64,000 bases of DNA. It comes from BJ22 sp021298375 (lineage in GTDB: Bacteria > Planctomycetota > Planctomycetia > Pirellulales > Pirellulaceae). The position numbers were made by a program, and so were the translations under genes. The stretch lies in the NCBI GenBank assembly GCA_046343015.1, contig JBKDOL010000076.1, forward strand, positions 47,768 to 111,767. Reading direction: 5' to 3'. The notes beneath the pieces are model-generated. The model ran no database searches. It was not told where the DNA came from and worked only from the letters and a program-made list of their open reading frames with translations. Each line of letters starts with the position of its first letter. The stretch's first letter is position 1. This document shows, piece by piece, positions 44,070-52,243 of this stretch.

Positions 44070-44535
44070 ACAGTCGCTCCCAGCCAATTGGGGCGCCCGT
44101 AGCACGTGATGCCGGGGCCATTTGAGTGCCGGGGCCATTTGGGTTCCCAGGTGTTGGGGACTGGGGAACGGGGGCGCCTGAGTGTTGGGGGAATGCGCCG
44201 GGTGTTCGTCGCGATCGGATGGCGATCGCGACGCGACAGACCGTTTCCAGACTTTTTCCCGCGGGTCTCTCCGGCCCGAATCCGCAATAAAATTCGGCAC
44301 TGGACTTTTGGTGCAACTCGCCTGCTGACCGCCTGGGGCTGTTGGCAAAGGGCGAGCCCGGCCGGCCAGCGTTCCAGCGTCTGCAATCCGGCACCTGCAA
44401 TTCAGTTTCCGGACCGCAAGTCCCGTCGCGCTTGACTGTTTAACGATGGCGGCGCGATCGATTTTACCGACTCTCGACCCTGCTTGACCCGACCCGGTCA
44501 GCTGATTCGGTTGGGGTAGTTTTTGAAAGGCAAGC
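44070..44535. other. 466-bp gap between infB and rbfA with a 17-bp repeat
   Basis: The gap holds two tandem copies of TGCCGGGGCCATTTG(A/G)G (44110-44143), followed by G-rich sequence with repeated TGGGGG-type runs to about 44200. A frame at 44106-44435 has coding length but random-looking composition (Arg/Pro/Trp-rich) and was not accepted. Confidence 0.7.
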
Positions 44536-45015
44536 ATGAGTTCACGGCGAGTTCTCAAGGCAGCGGAAGCGATTCGCGAAGTCGTCGCGATGGCGATCCT
44601 TGTCGAATTGAAAGACCCCCGCATCCAAAATGTCACCGTGACATTTGTGGAAGTCTCCCCCGATCTGCGGCAGGCCAAGGTTCACGTCTCCGTCATGGGC
44701 GATGAAACTCAGCAGCGGTTGAGCTTGTTGGGGTTGCAGAACTCGGCGGGCTACCTGCAACGGAAGGTAGGCGACCGACTCGACACTCGCTACACCCCGC
44801 GGATCGCATTCGTGCTCGACAAGGGCATCAAAAATGCTCAGGCGGTTGCCCGCATCCTGAATGAGGTGCTCCCCAAACCGGTTTCTGAAGAGGGCGAGTT
44901 CGACGACGAAGATTTGAGTGATGAGGACGAGGGCGACGATTCCCGATCGACCGCGGGGTCAGAGGAGCCGCACGCGTCGGAGGAAACAGGCGGGGAGTCC
45001 GCAAAGCCGGAGTGA
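44536..45015 (+). CDS. rbfA: 30S ribosome-binding factor A
   Basis: RbfA helps 16S rRNA maturation in the 30S subunit. The 159-residue product has the type-II KH fold pattern: 'SRRVLKAAEAIREVVAMAILVELKDPRI', 'VTVTFVEVSPDLRQAKVHVSV' minus ends, and 'TPRIAFVLDKGIKNAQAVARIL'. A 45-residue acidic tail follows, longer than in E. coli. It belongs to the nusA-infB-rbfA group, although a 466-bp gap separates it from infB. AAAGGCAAGC lies just before the ATG. Confidence 0.95.
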   Translation: MSSRRVLKAAEAIREVVAMAILVELKDPRIQNVTVTFVEVSPDLRQAKVHVSVMGDETQQRLSLLGLQNSAGYLQRKVGDRLDTRYTPRIAFVLDKGIKNAQAVARILNEVLPKPVSEEGEFDDEDLSDEDEGDDSRSTAGSEEPHASEETGGESAKPE

Positions 45016-45092
45016 GAGCGCGAGAGTCAAGCTGCCGCTGCTCCTTGCGGCCGAGGCGGCTGCCGAGCGGAAAATCGCCCGAGTTTGCCGCA

Positions 45093-45149
45093 AAATCCTC
45101 CGGGATTTCCCGTGGTCGATGCTGCCGGACTGGGGGAAATCCGGATTTC
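45093..45149. promoter_or_regulatory. Two related palindromes upstream of the HhH/H1-like gene
   Basis: AAATCC-TCCG-GGATTT (45093-45108) and the perfect 14-bp palindrome GAAATCCGGATTTC (45136-45149) share the same half-sites, 28 bp apart. As RNA, the first would close a UNCG-type UCCG tetraloop. A -10-like TAAAAT (45153-45158) follows directly. Either an operator pair or RNA hairpins would fit. Confidence 0.45.
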
Positions 45150-45188
45150 TATTAAAATGTAAGGTTTGGTCGCCAGTTTATCCGGGAA

Positions 45189-46247
45189 ATGTCCATGTCT
45201 TCACTCGCCAATCGCGCCGAGAAATTCAACAAGCTCTACAAGGTTCTCAAAAAGCATTACGAACCGGTCGCTCCCCCAGCCGACCGCAAGGTGCTGGAGC
45301 ACCTCGTTTACGCCTGCTGCCTGGAGGACTCGACCTACGAGGCGGCCGATGAGGTCTTGGCCAAGCTGCTTGAAGACTATTTTGACTGGAACGAGATCCG
45401 GGTCACAACCTCGCTTGAGCTGGCCGAGCTGATGAAGGGCCTGCATGATCCGCTCGCTGCCGCCAGCCGCCTCCGCAAGGTCCTGCACGGACTGTTTGAA
45501 TCGAAGTACAGCTTCGATGCCGAGTTCTTTAAAAAGGAAAATCTCGGCAAGGCGATTGAGCAATTGGAGAAGTACAAGGGAATCTCTCCCTTTGTTGTTG
45601 CCTCGGTCGCCCAGCTGGCTTTAGGAGGGCACTCGATCCCGGTCGACCAAGCCCTGCTCAACCTGATGTACACGATCGGAGCGATCACCGAAGAAGAGCA
45701 GAAGCAGGGGAAGATCCCAGGTCTGGAGCGGACGATTCCCAAGAACAAAGGCGTCGAGTTCGGGTCGCTCGTCCACCAATTGGCGGTCGCGTTTCACGCC
45801 AACCCGCAAGACAAGAAAATCCGGGACATTATTCTCTCGATCGATACCGCTGCGGCCGATCGCTTCCCCAAACGCGGAGGCGGACGGAAAAAGGACGAAG
45901 CCGACCCGGCTGAGGCCCCCAAGCAAAAGCCAGGGGCCAAGCCCGATCCCAAGGCGGAGGCAGCTGCCAAGGGGAAGAAAGCCCCCGAGTCGCAACCAGC
46001 TGCCAAGGCCGCTGAAAAGCCTGCTCCCAAGCAGGCTCCCAAGCCCGCCCCGGCCAAGTCCGAAAAGCAGCCTGCCAAGTCCGAAAAGCAGCCTGCCAAG
46101 CCCGAAAAGCTGCCTGCCAAGCCCGATCCGAAATCGAGCGGAGCCAAACCTCCAGCGGCCGCGAAAAAGGCACCGCCCAAGCCCCCCGCGAAGAAGCCTG
46201 CCCCGAAACCTCCAGCCAAGGCTCTCGCTCGGAAAAAGCCTCGCTGA
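45189..46247 (+). CDS. Endonuclease-III-fold (HhH-GPD-like) protein with histone-H1-like tail
   Basis: Residues about 10-225 follow the endonuclease III fold: 'DRKVLEHLVYACCLEDSTYEAADEVL', 'LKGLHDPLAAASRLRKVLHGLF'-like helices, a hairpin region 'LEKYKGISPFVVASVAQLALGG' (126-147), and 'SIPVDQALLNLM', with Asp153 at the place of the catalytic Asp138. The catalytic Lys of endonuclease III is not seen (GRKT reads SPFV), and no Cys cluster for a [4Fe-4S] centre exists. Residues 228-352 are a Lys/Pro/Ala tail with AKSEKQP repeats, like histone H1. It is more likely a DNA-binding architectural protein than a glycosylase (inference). A second in-frame ATG lies two codons downstream. Confidence 0.82.
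   Translation: MSMSSLANRAEKFNKLYKVLKKHYEPVAPPADRKVLEHLVYACCLEDSTYEAADEVLAKLLEDYFDWNEIRVTTSLELAELMKGLHDPLAAASRLRKVLHGLFESKYSFDAEFFKKENLGKAIEQLEKYKGISPFVVASVAQLALGGHSIPVDQALLNLMYTIGAITEEEQKQGKIPGLERTIPKNKGVEFGSLVHQLAVAFHANPQDKKIRDIILSIDTAAADRFPKRGGGRKKDEADPAEAPKQKPGAKPDPKAEAAAKGKKAPESQPAAKAAEKPAPKQAPKPAPAKSEKQPAKSEKQPAKPEKLPAKPDPKSSGAKPPAAAKKAPPKPPAKKPAPKPPAKALARKKPR
46053..46115. repeat. 21-bp in-frame repeat, 3 copies (AKSEKQP)
   Basis: Three units near GCCAAGTCCGAAAAGCAGCC plus T encode Ala-Lys-Ser/Pro-Glu-Lys-Gln/Leu-Pro in the H1-like tail; a partial fourth follows. Confidence 0.9.
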
Positions 46248-46503
46248 TTGCCTTTCGTTTGCCCCAGCTGCTGCCCCCGCCCGCGGGCCATTTGTGGGCC
46301 AGACCAAAAGCCGGGCAGCAAGCGTTCCTTCCCTCCGCCCCAGCCCTTCCCATTCTCTTCGCCAACGGGACAATGCTACCCAACCACGAAGAGGCGAATC
46401 GACCGCGACAGGGCTGCTGTCCACCCTCGAGAGGCAGTTCAGCCTCCGGGAGAGTCAGGTCGGCGTCAACCATTGAACCTAACCTTTGCAGGAGCAGTTA
46501 ACA

Positions 46504-47247
46504 GTGGCTGGTCATTCTCACTCAGCAAATATCAAGCACAAAAAAGCGGCCACCGATGCCAAGCGGGCCAAGCTTTGGACCAAGCTGTCCAAGGCGATCA
46601 TTGTCGCAGCCCGACTCGGCGGCGGAGACCCCAGCGGCAACGCGCGGCTCCGCAAGGCGATCACTGATGCCAAAGCCCTTTCCATGCCCAACGATAACAT
46701 CGATCGGGCCATCAAAAAGGGAACGGGTGAGCTCGAAGGCGGGAGCATGGAAGAGGTGCTCTACGAGGGCTACGGTCCACATGCCGTCGCCGTCATTTGT
46801 GAAATCACCACCGACAATCGCAATCGCACCGCATCCGAACTGCGAAAGCTGTTTGAGCAACATGGCGGAAACCTGGGAAGCTCGGGCTGCGTCGCCTACA
46901 TGTTCCAGCGCAAAGGCCTGTTTGTCATTCCTTCCGCCAACCTCTCCGAAGAGAAACTGTTCGAAATTGCAACCGAAGCTGGAGCTGATGACATCCAGCA
47001 GATTGACAGCCGCTTCGAAGTCCTCTGTGAGCCGGAACGATTCAGCGAGTTAAGCGATGCGCTCGAAGTTGCCGGGATCAATTGTGACAACAAACAACTG
47101 ACGCGGATCCCTCAGAATACGGTCGACCTGAACTTGGAGCAGGCGCGAGAAGTGATGGCCTTCCTCGAAGAGCTGGATGACCACGACGATGTCCAATCCG
47201 TTTCCTCGAATATCAACCTGAGCGACGAGATCGCTTCTGCCCTCTAG
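46504..47247 (+). CDS. YebC/PmpR-family protein
   Basis: The 247-residue product has 'MAGHSHSANIKHKKAATDAKRAKLW' minus ends, 'GGGDPSGNARLRKAITDAKALSMPNDNIDRAIKKGTG' in pieces, and 'EEVLYEGYGPHAVAVICE', the YebC hallmarks. Members act as transcriptional regulators or help translation of proline-rich stretches; which applies here is not known, but the window is full of proline-rich proteins. The GTG at 46504 is chosen because the family starts at Met-Ala-Gly-His and AGGAG lies 9 bp upstream. The 256-bp gap before it holds no gene. Confidence 0.95.
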   Translation: MAGHSHSANIKHKKAATDAKRAKLWTKLSKAIIVAARLGGGDPSGNARLRKAITDAKALSMPNDNIDRAIKKGTGELEGGSMEEVLYEGYGPHAVAVICEITTDNRNRTASELRKLFEQHGGNLGSSGCVAYMFQRKGLFVIPSANLSEEKLFEIATEAGADDIQQIDSRFEVLCEPERFSELSDALEVAGINCDNKQLTRIPQNTVDLNLEQAREVMAFLEELDDHDDVQSVSSNINLSDEIASAL

Positions 47248-47294
47248 GCCCGTTTCACTCAGCCGAAGTCAATCGCCCGGGGGCTGGACGATGG

Positions 47295-47384
47295 CCTCAA
47301 TCCAAAGCGCCTCAATCCAAAGTGCCTCAATCCAAAGTGCCTCAATCCAAAGCGCCTCAATCCAAAGCGCCTCATTGCAAAGGG
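47295..47384. repeat. 15-bp tandem repeat, 6 copies
   Basis: Five units of CCTCAATCCAAAG(C/T)G plus a degenerate sixth fill most of the space between the convergent YebC-family and Wzz-like genes. They end 26 bp from the Wzz-like stop. Confidence 0.95.
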
Positions 47385-47409
47385 ACAGGCCTGTCGTGAA
47401 GCGTTCGCC

Positions 47410-49722
47410 TTAAGCGCTTCCATCCGCCGGCGGTTCGATTCGGATCGCATCGCAGAAGGTGGCGATTGAGCGGCTGAGCAAGTCAATTCGGTCAGTCAAA
47501 GCCCCCGGCCCATTCGGCCTCGATTGCTCATTCGGCTTCGATTGATTGTCGCCGATGCGAGCCTGCTCTTCGGCGGACTCACTGGGCGGCTGCGAACCGG
47601 TTGCTTGTCCGGAGAGACCGATTCCCGCCGCCGGTTCCGGGTTTTGCTGGACCGTTCTTTCTTCCGTTGGAATTTCAACCGCCCGCTTTGCCGCCTCCGA
47701 CAATTCCCGCTTAAGCGCTGCCAAATCGATCTTGCCCGGCAAATTGACCGGGGGCGGAGTCTCGCGCTGGGCGTTCTGAACTCCCTGCGGTTCCGCTCCT
47801 ACTCGCTCGGGCAGCCTTCGCTCGGGCTGGTCGGGGTTGCTCGAGCGACGCGGAATGGAATTTGCCGCCGATGGACTACCTGACTTCCGCGGCAGTTCCT
47901 CGGGACTGGGCGATCGCGACCCGGGCGGTTTGGGCTGAATGACTTTTGCCGGAGTTGGGAGGCCCGGCTCAGTTTCCACTCGGGCAGGGTTTGACCTGCC
48001 AGAGCCCGCTTCGCTGCTTGAGCCCGAGTGGGTCGTGGTGATTTCACCTGCGAATGCAAAGGCTTGATTGACCAAGGAACCGGTCTGGAATGAAACGGCC
48101 AACTCCGAATCGAGCTGAGTGCCACGCTCTGCTGCTTCAGGCTTTTGGCTCAAAGGCTCAGGTCGAGCGACCATCGGGCGGGGCTCGGGTTCCGTTTGGG
48201 ACCGCGATGGAACCTTGGCCGCAAGGACCTCCTTCGTCCGCCGCGCAGGCCTGCCGGTTTGCGGAACATCTGCTGCCGTCAAATCATCGGCATCCGGCGG
48301 GAGTGGCCTCGGCGGATGGGAAGCAATCGCGGAATGCTCTGCCGAGGAAGGGGCAAGCCAAGGCGCCTGGGGATCGGGGCGATAAAACAAGCCAACCAAG
48401 CCCCCGCCCAAGAGCAGTCCACCCATGACCGCCAGCAGAACCATTGATTTTTTGCTCAGGCCCTCGGGGCGCAAGTCAGCCTGGGGCTCGCCGATCCTGG
48501 TAATCAGGCTGATTTGATCGGCGGAGTCTGCCAGCGACTGGATTTGTGCCAGCTCGGTCTTGGCTTTGCCAAGCGTTTCTCCGCTCTTGTCCATTTCCCG
48601 AGCCAGAATTTCATACCCGACGCGCTGTTCACCCAGTCGCACCAGCCGCTGGTCGTACCGCTCCTCGGACTGCCGGAGGCGGTTGAGCTTTTCCTCCGCC
48701 GTTGTCGCCTGCAGTTGCAAACCCTGGATCACGGCGCGGGCCTCGCGGCGAATCTGGTCTTTCGTTTGAGCGATCACCTCCCGGGCATGCAACACGGCCG
48801 GATGTTCCGGTTCGTAGCGTCCGGACTCCGTCATCAATCTCAACTCGGCATCGGTTAAACCCTCGCGGAGCTTTTTGAAAATCGGCTGCATCGCCAGCAA
48901 TTCGCTCGAGCTGACGGCGAACTGGTCGGGTTCCGTTTCAATGGCGCGAAGCAACTCCAGCTGCTTCCGGGCGACTTCAAGTTCATTCTCGGCCAGACGC
49001 CGCTCCTGACGAATCTGCTCCAGGGCACGTTGCACATCACCGGCACTGCTGGAGCGATCGAGCAGGCTCCGAAGCACCGGCAGGTCCGAGCCGACCACCA
49101 GTTCAACTTGTTTTACCTTCTGGGCCAGCCGGTCATACTCCCGCTGCAACTGCTCGACAGCCAGTTCCAGTTCAGTCTGCATGCTGCGGAGTTGGCTTTG
49201 CCGCACGCTGCGCAGATTCAATTCAATCTGTCCGGCCAGCAGATCGACAAACTGTTTTGCCCGCTCGCGGCTTTGTGCCTTGACCGAGAGCACGACGACA
49301 TCCGTCTTGCCAAATTCCGCACCGTTGGGCGCGACAATTGAGATGGCGTCTTTGAGATCATCCACATCGGTTTCGCTTGGCCAGCCATCCTTGCCGGCTG
49401 GCAACGGCCGCTCGGGACCAAGGGCCTGCAGCGTGCCGCGAATGACTTCCGGCTTGCGGGCGACATGCAGCAACGTTTCCTGGGCATTCTTCTGATTTTC
49501 GAGGCTGGAAAACCGTCCGGGCTTGAAGTTCTCCCCCAGCAGATCATCGCGTACGAGCAGCGATTGATACGCTTTCCAGGAAGAAGGAGTCACCAGAACC
49601 CAGGCAATCGCCAGACCGGCGCACAGCAGCGGCGGCAAGGCCAGAAGCGGCAGATACTGGCGCAACTGCTGCTTCGCCCAAGGCACTGCGCGAAAGATGG
49701 TTTCGATGACCGGGGCGTTCAT
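47410..49722 (-). CDS. Wzz/GumC-like polysaccharide chain-length determinant protein
   Basis: The 770-residue protein has a first membrane helix at about 23-48 ('YLPLLALPPLLCAGLAIAWVLV'), a periplasmic domain with a Wzz-like N-terminal part ('KAYQSLLVRDDLLG'), and long coiled coils (about 165-390). A second helix ('MVLLAVMGGLLLGGGLVGLFY', about 425-446) is followed by a 320-residue low-complexity C-terminus instead of the BY-kinase domain seen in fused relatives. No Walker motif is present. It would set chain length of a surface polysaccharide or anchor its export machinery. The porin gene lies 281 bp upstream on the same strand. Confidence 0.85.
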   Translation of the reverse strand: MNAPVIETIFRAVPWAKQQLRQYLPLLALPPLLCAGLAIAWVLVTPSSWKAYQSLLVRDDLLGENFKPGRFSSLENQKNAQETLLHVARKPEVIRGTLQALGPERPLPAGKDGWPSETDVDDLKDAISIVAPNGAEFGKTDVVVLSVKAQSRERAKQFVDLLAGQIELNLRSVRQSQLRSMQTELELAVEQLQREYDRLAQKVKQVELVVGSDLPVLRSLLDRSSSAGDVQRALEQIRQERRLAENELEVARKQLELLRAIETEPDQFAVSSSELLAMQPIFKKLREGLTDAELRLMTESGRYEPEHPAVLHAREVIAQTKDQIRREARAVIQGLQLQATTAEEKLNRLRQSEERYDQRLVRLGEQRVGYEILAREMDKSGETLGKAKTELAQIQSLADSADQISLITRIGEPQADLRPEGLSKKSMVLLAVMGGLLLGGGLVGLFYRPDPQAPWLAPSSAEHSAIASHPPRPLPPDADDLTAADVPQTGRPARRTKEVLAAKVPSRSQTEPEPRPMVARPEPLSQKPEAAERGTQLDSELAVSFQTGSLVNQAFAFAGEITTTHSGSSSEAGSGRSNPARVETEPGLPTPAKVIQPKPPGSRSPSPEELPRKSGSPSAANSIPRRSSNPDQPERRLPERVGAEPQGVQNAQRETPPPVNLPGKIDLAALKRELSEAAKRAVEIPTEERTVQQNPEPAAGIGLSGQATGSQPPSESAEEQARIGDNQSKPNEQSRPNGPGALTDRIDLLSRSIATFCDAIRIEPPADGSA

Positions 49723-50003
49723 GCGGCGAGCAACGGGGAATGGCGAGGGGCGGGAAAGCGAATCCGGGTCGAGACGTCATGTTTCAGTTTCGACCGCCGC
49801 ACAGGTACTCCATTGAGTATTTCCAGCACATCAGTCAGCCTTTGCCCAATCAGCCAATTTGCCAGCTCGGGGAGACCGGCAGAAACTTACTGGCCGCTGG
49901 ACCTTGCGCAACCGGCAAGGTTTGACAGGGTCGAATTGAGCGGTCGAATGGAGCTGGCAATTTCAGGCCTTGCGGTCCCCGGCTCCTGCGGCTCCCGAAC
50001 CAA

Positions 50004-51305
50004 TCAGAAATGAAACTGCAGGCCAGCCAGCCACAGATAACCATAGCGAGTGTGGGCAATCGCAAAGTTCTCCAGCGAGGGCTCGATGAATCCCGAGGCA
50101 AACAGCTCTGTTCGCGCTCCCAACTGCCAGGAGTTTTTCAGCAGAAGACGCCAGTTGTTCTGGTCATGGACCGGGTCGCCGATGAACTCGGGGAAGTACT
50201 GCCCAAAGCCGACCACGGAAGTTCCTCGCGCGCGGGTCCAAGTCGCATTCAGATACCAGCCCGTACCGGTGATCGGATCATAAAGCCCCTCGTTGAGTTG
50301 CCGGTTGTAAAGGCTTCGACCCCAGGTGATGTCATTCAGGTCCAAGCCCGGTCTGCGGGTGCCGTATTCGTCCAGGAGCACCTCCCCCGCCAAGCGGAAT
50401 TGACCACGCGTCCAGGAGAGGTCGACGCCCGCGTGATTGTTGTACTCCTTTTGCCCCTCACTCCCGATTCCGTCCTGCCTTTTCACGCTCAGCCCTCCCG
50501 CCCACGTGCCAGTATCCCAGCCAGCCCGCGCGACCAGGGCTTTGGAAGAGTTGGTATCGCGATCGGAGGAGCCGTTGGTGATGGCCGCAGAATGCCGCCA
50601 GATACCCGCGTGGTAACGAAGCTGGGCACCGGTTTCCCGCTGCCGAATCGCCTCGGAGCGAAGGAATGGCAAATCGGTGAGCAGATTCGTGTAAATCGGG
50701 CCGTAATAACGCCCAAACGGGGTGATGAATTTGCCAACGTCCACCGTCCAGCGGTCGCCTCCCAGCGAGACAAACAGCTGAGAGAGTTGCAGCGTTTCAA
50801 TCTCAAAATTATGGGCGTAGGAGGCCCGCAGCGGATCGTCGACGAGAATGTTGCGGTCAAACGGTTGAGTCAAATAGCCCTCGCCCGTCAGGCCCGCCCA
50901 CCAACCGTCCGCCTGCCTCGTCCAGTCGGCGAGCAGTTGCCCCTCGGCGGCGAGGCTCGTTTCCTGCCCGGTGAATTCATAGCGTCCATCGGTGTAGAAC
51001 AGTCCTCGGCCCACGCCCCACAGCCGCAACTGGCTATCCGCATAGTCCCAGACGTGCGGAGCCGGTTGGTAACCACCGATATCGCCCGGGGTGAACCACC
51101 AGCGATTGACCGGAGTGGTCAAGCCAGCGGACGGCAGTTCGATGTTCTCCAGCGTCCGTTCAGCCGGAGTATGTGCGACTGCGGCTGGCTCAATCCTGAG
51201 TGGCGACTCCTGACTGAGAGCGGGCAAGCAAACGCAGGAACAGGCTACTGCCCACAAAATTGCCCACAGTGGAGTCGCGAATTTGAATGACCAAATGCAA
51301 TTCAT
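50004..51305 (-). CDS. Outer-membrane porin-like beta-barrel protein
   Basis: The 433-residue product has a signal peptide ('PLWAILWAVACSCVCLPALSQ', about 10-30). The mature chain is rich in alternating aromatic/polar strands ending in Trp/Tyr/Phe ('VDVGKFITPFGRYYGPIYTN', 'GWYLNATWTRARGTSVVGFGQYF'). It closes with 'YGYLWLAGLQFHF'; a C-terminal Phe is typical of BamA-inserted barrels. 'FITPFGRY' resembles the strand used in phosphate-selective (OprP-like) and related porins. The frame is open 72 codons upstream, but that part is not signal-like. It supports a diderm envelope. Confidence 0.85.
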   Translation of the reverse strand: MNCIWSFKFATPLWAILWAVACSCVCLPALSQESPLRIEPAAVAHTPAERTLENIELPSAGLTTPVNRWWFTPGDIGGYQPAPHVWDYADSQLRLWGVGRGLFYTDGRYEFTGQETSLAAEGQLLADWTRQADGWWAGLTGEGYLTQPFDRNILVDDPLRASYAHNFEIETLQLSQLFVSLGGDRWTVDVGKFITPFGRYYGPIYTNLLTDLPFLRSEAIRQRETGAQLRYHAGIWRHSAAITNGSSDRDTNSSKALVARAGWDTGTWAGGLSVKRQDGIGSEGQKEYNNHAGVDLSWTRGQFRLAGEVLLDEYGTRRPGLDLNDITWGRSLYNRQLNEGLYDPITGTGWYLNATWTRARGTSVVGFGQYFPEFIGDPVHDQNNWRLLLKNSWQLGARTELFASGFIEPSLENFAIAHTRYGYLWLAGLQFHF

Positions 51306-51569
51306 TCGTGGGACCGCCGAAATCGCCCGTAAGCTCAGATGCAGACGCGGATTCAGCCTGAATTTCAAGCTGCTAAAACGCAGCGATGGTTCTCTTGCTG
51401 CCGGTTCTTCCGGAGATATCGGCCGTAGGGTTGGTAACGGCTGCAACGGTTCGGTCCGGAGCGTTGCGATCGCTACTGTGGGCAGGACTGTGAAAACAGG
51501 AGCAGTTTTCCCAATCCGCAAGGTTTAAACCGGCCTGAAACGGGGGGCAAACCAGCCTGCGTCCGCAGT

Positions 51570-52028
51570 TCATGCGGGCTCTCTGATGACCAGCTCAACA
51601 GATAGGCCGCCCGGTGCCGGGTGCGGCTCAAGCTTCGTCCATTCCAGTCTCAGTTCACTCCGCAGCGGCAACTCGCATGGCAAGCGATACTCAACGCCCG
51701 CCCCTGAGTCGTTGCCGGGCTCGAGTCGGGTGTAGCTGTTGGCTGCTCTAGCTCCCGGTTCGAGCGGGCCCCAGTTGACCGAGTCGGGTTGCTGCGAGGC
51801 CTGGATTGCCAAGCTGAGTTCGGACCGGGGAGATAATCCGGTGGGGCGATGAAATCGGCGGATGGCCCAAACGCCATGGGGCGTTGGCGCTGTCGCCAGG
51901 AGCTGACCAATTTGCTCCGCCAGATCCTGCCTCCCCGAATGCTGCCCGCCGGCTTCCAGAACGCTCGGCGTCGCTCCTGACAGGCCGACAAGCCAGGGAC
52001 CTTTCAGGCGGATGGAATGCGTGTGCAT
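51570..52028 (-). CDS. Small beta-rich protein, possibly galactose-binding-like fold
   Basis: The 152-residue product from the ATG at 52028 ('MHTHSIRLKGPWLVG') contains 'WAIRRFHRPTGLSPRSELSLAIQAS' minus ends and 'YRLPCELPLRSELRLEW', the alternating strand pattern of jelly-roll sugar-binding domains found at the N-terminus of family-2 glycoside hydrolases. No catalytic domain is present. The frame is open to 52130, and neither start has a good ribosome binding site. The fold assignment is tentative. It is divergent from the glycyl-tRNA synthetase gene. Confidence 0.65.
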   Translation of the reverse strand: MHTHSIRLKGPWLVGLSGATPSVLEAGGQHSGRQDLAEQIGQLLATAPTPHGVWAIRRFHRPTGLSPRSELSLAIQASQQPDSVNWGPLEPGARAANSYTRLEPGNDSGAGVEYRLPCELPLRSELRLEWTKLEPHPAPGGLSVELVIREPA

Positions 52029-52243
52029 CAGGAGCGGGCCCAGGGTGCAGAAAAGTTCAAGCAGCGAGCCGGGGAACCCGCCGCCCAGCCAGTCGGTTGC
52101 TGGCGAAGGGTTGCCGGTCTGCCTCGACACATCTGCGCGACAGGGGTATATTTCGACTCGCGTACAGTCAGCATTTTAACCGGGCTGGAGCGGATTTTCC
52201 GGCCCCGCCTTCCGCCACCCCCACTCAGACGGTGCATCACGAT

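Noticed and set aside
44106..44435. Open frame of 109 codons between infB and rbfA.
   Set aside because: Composition is Arg/Pro/Trp-rich and random-looking, and it crosses a tandem repeat in the non-coding gap.
47295..47384. Possible CRISPR array.
   Set aside because: The units are contiguous 15-bp repeats without spacers, and no cas gene is present.
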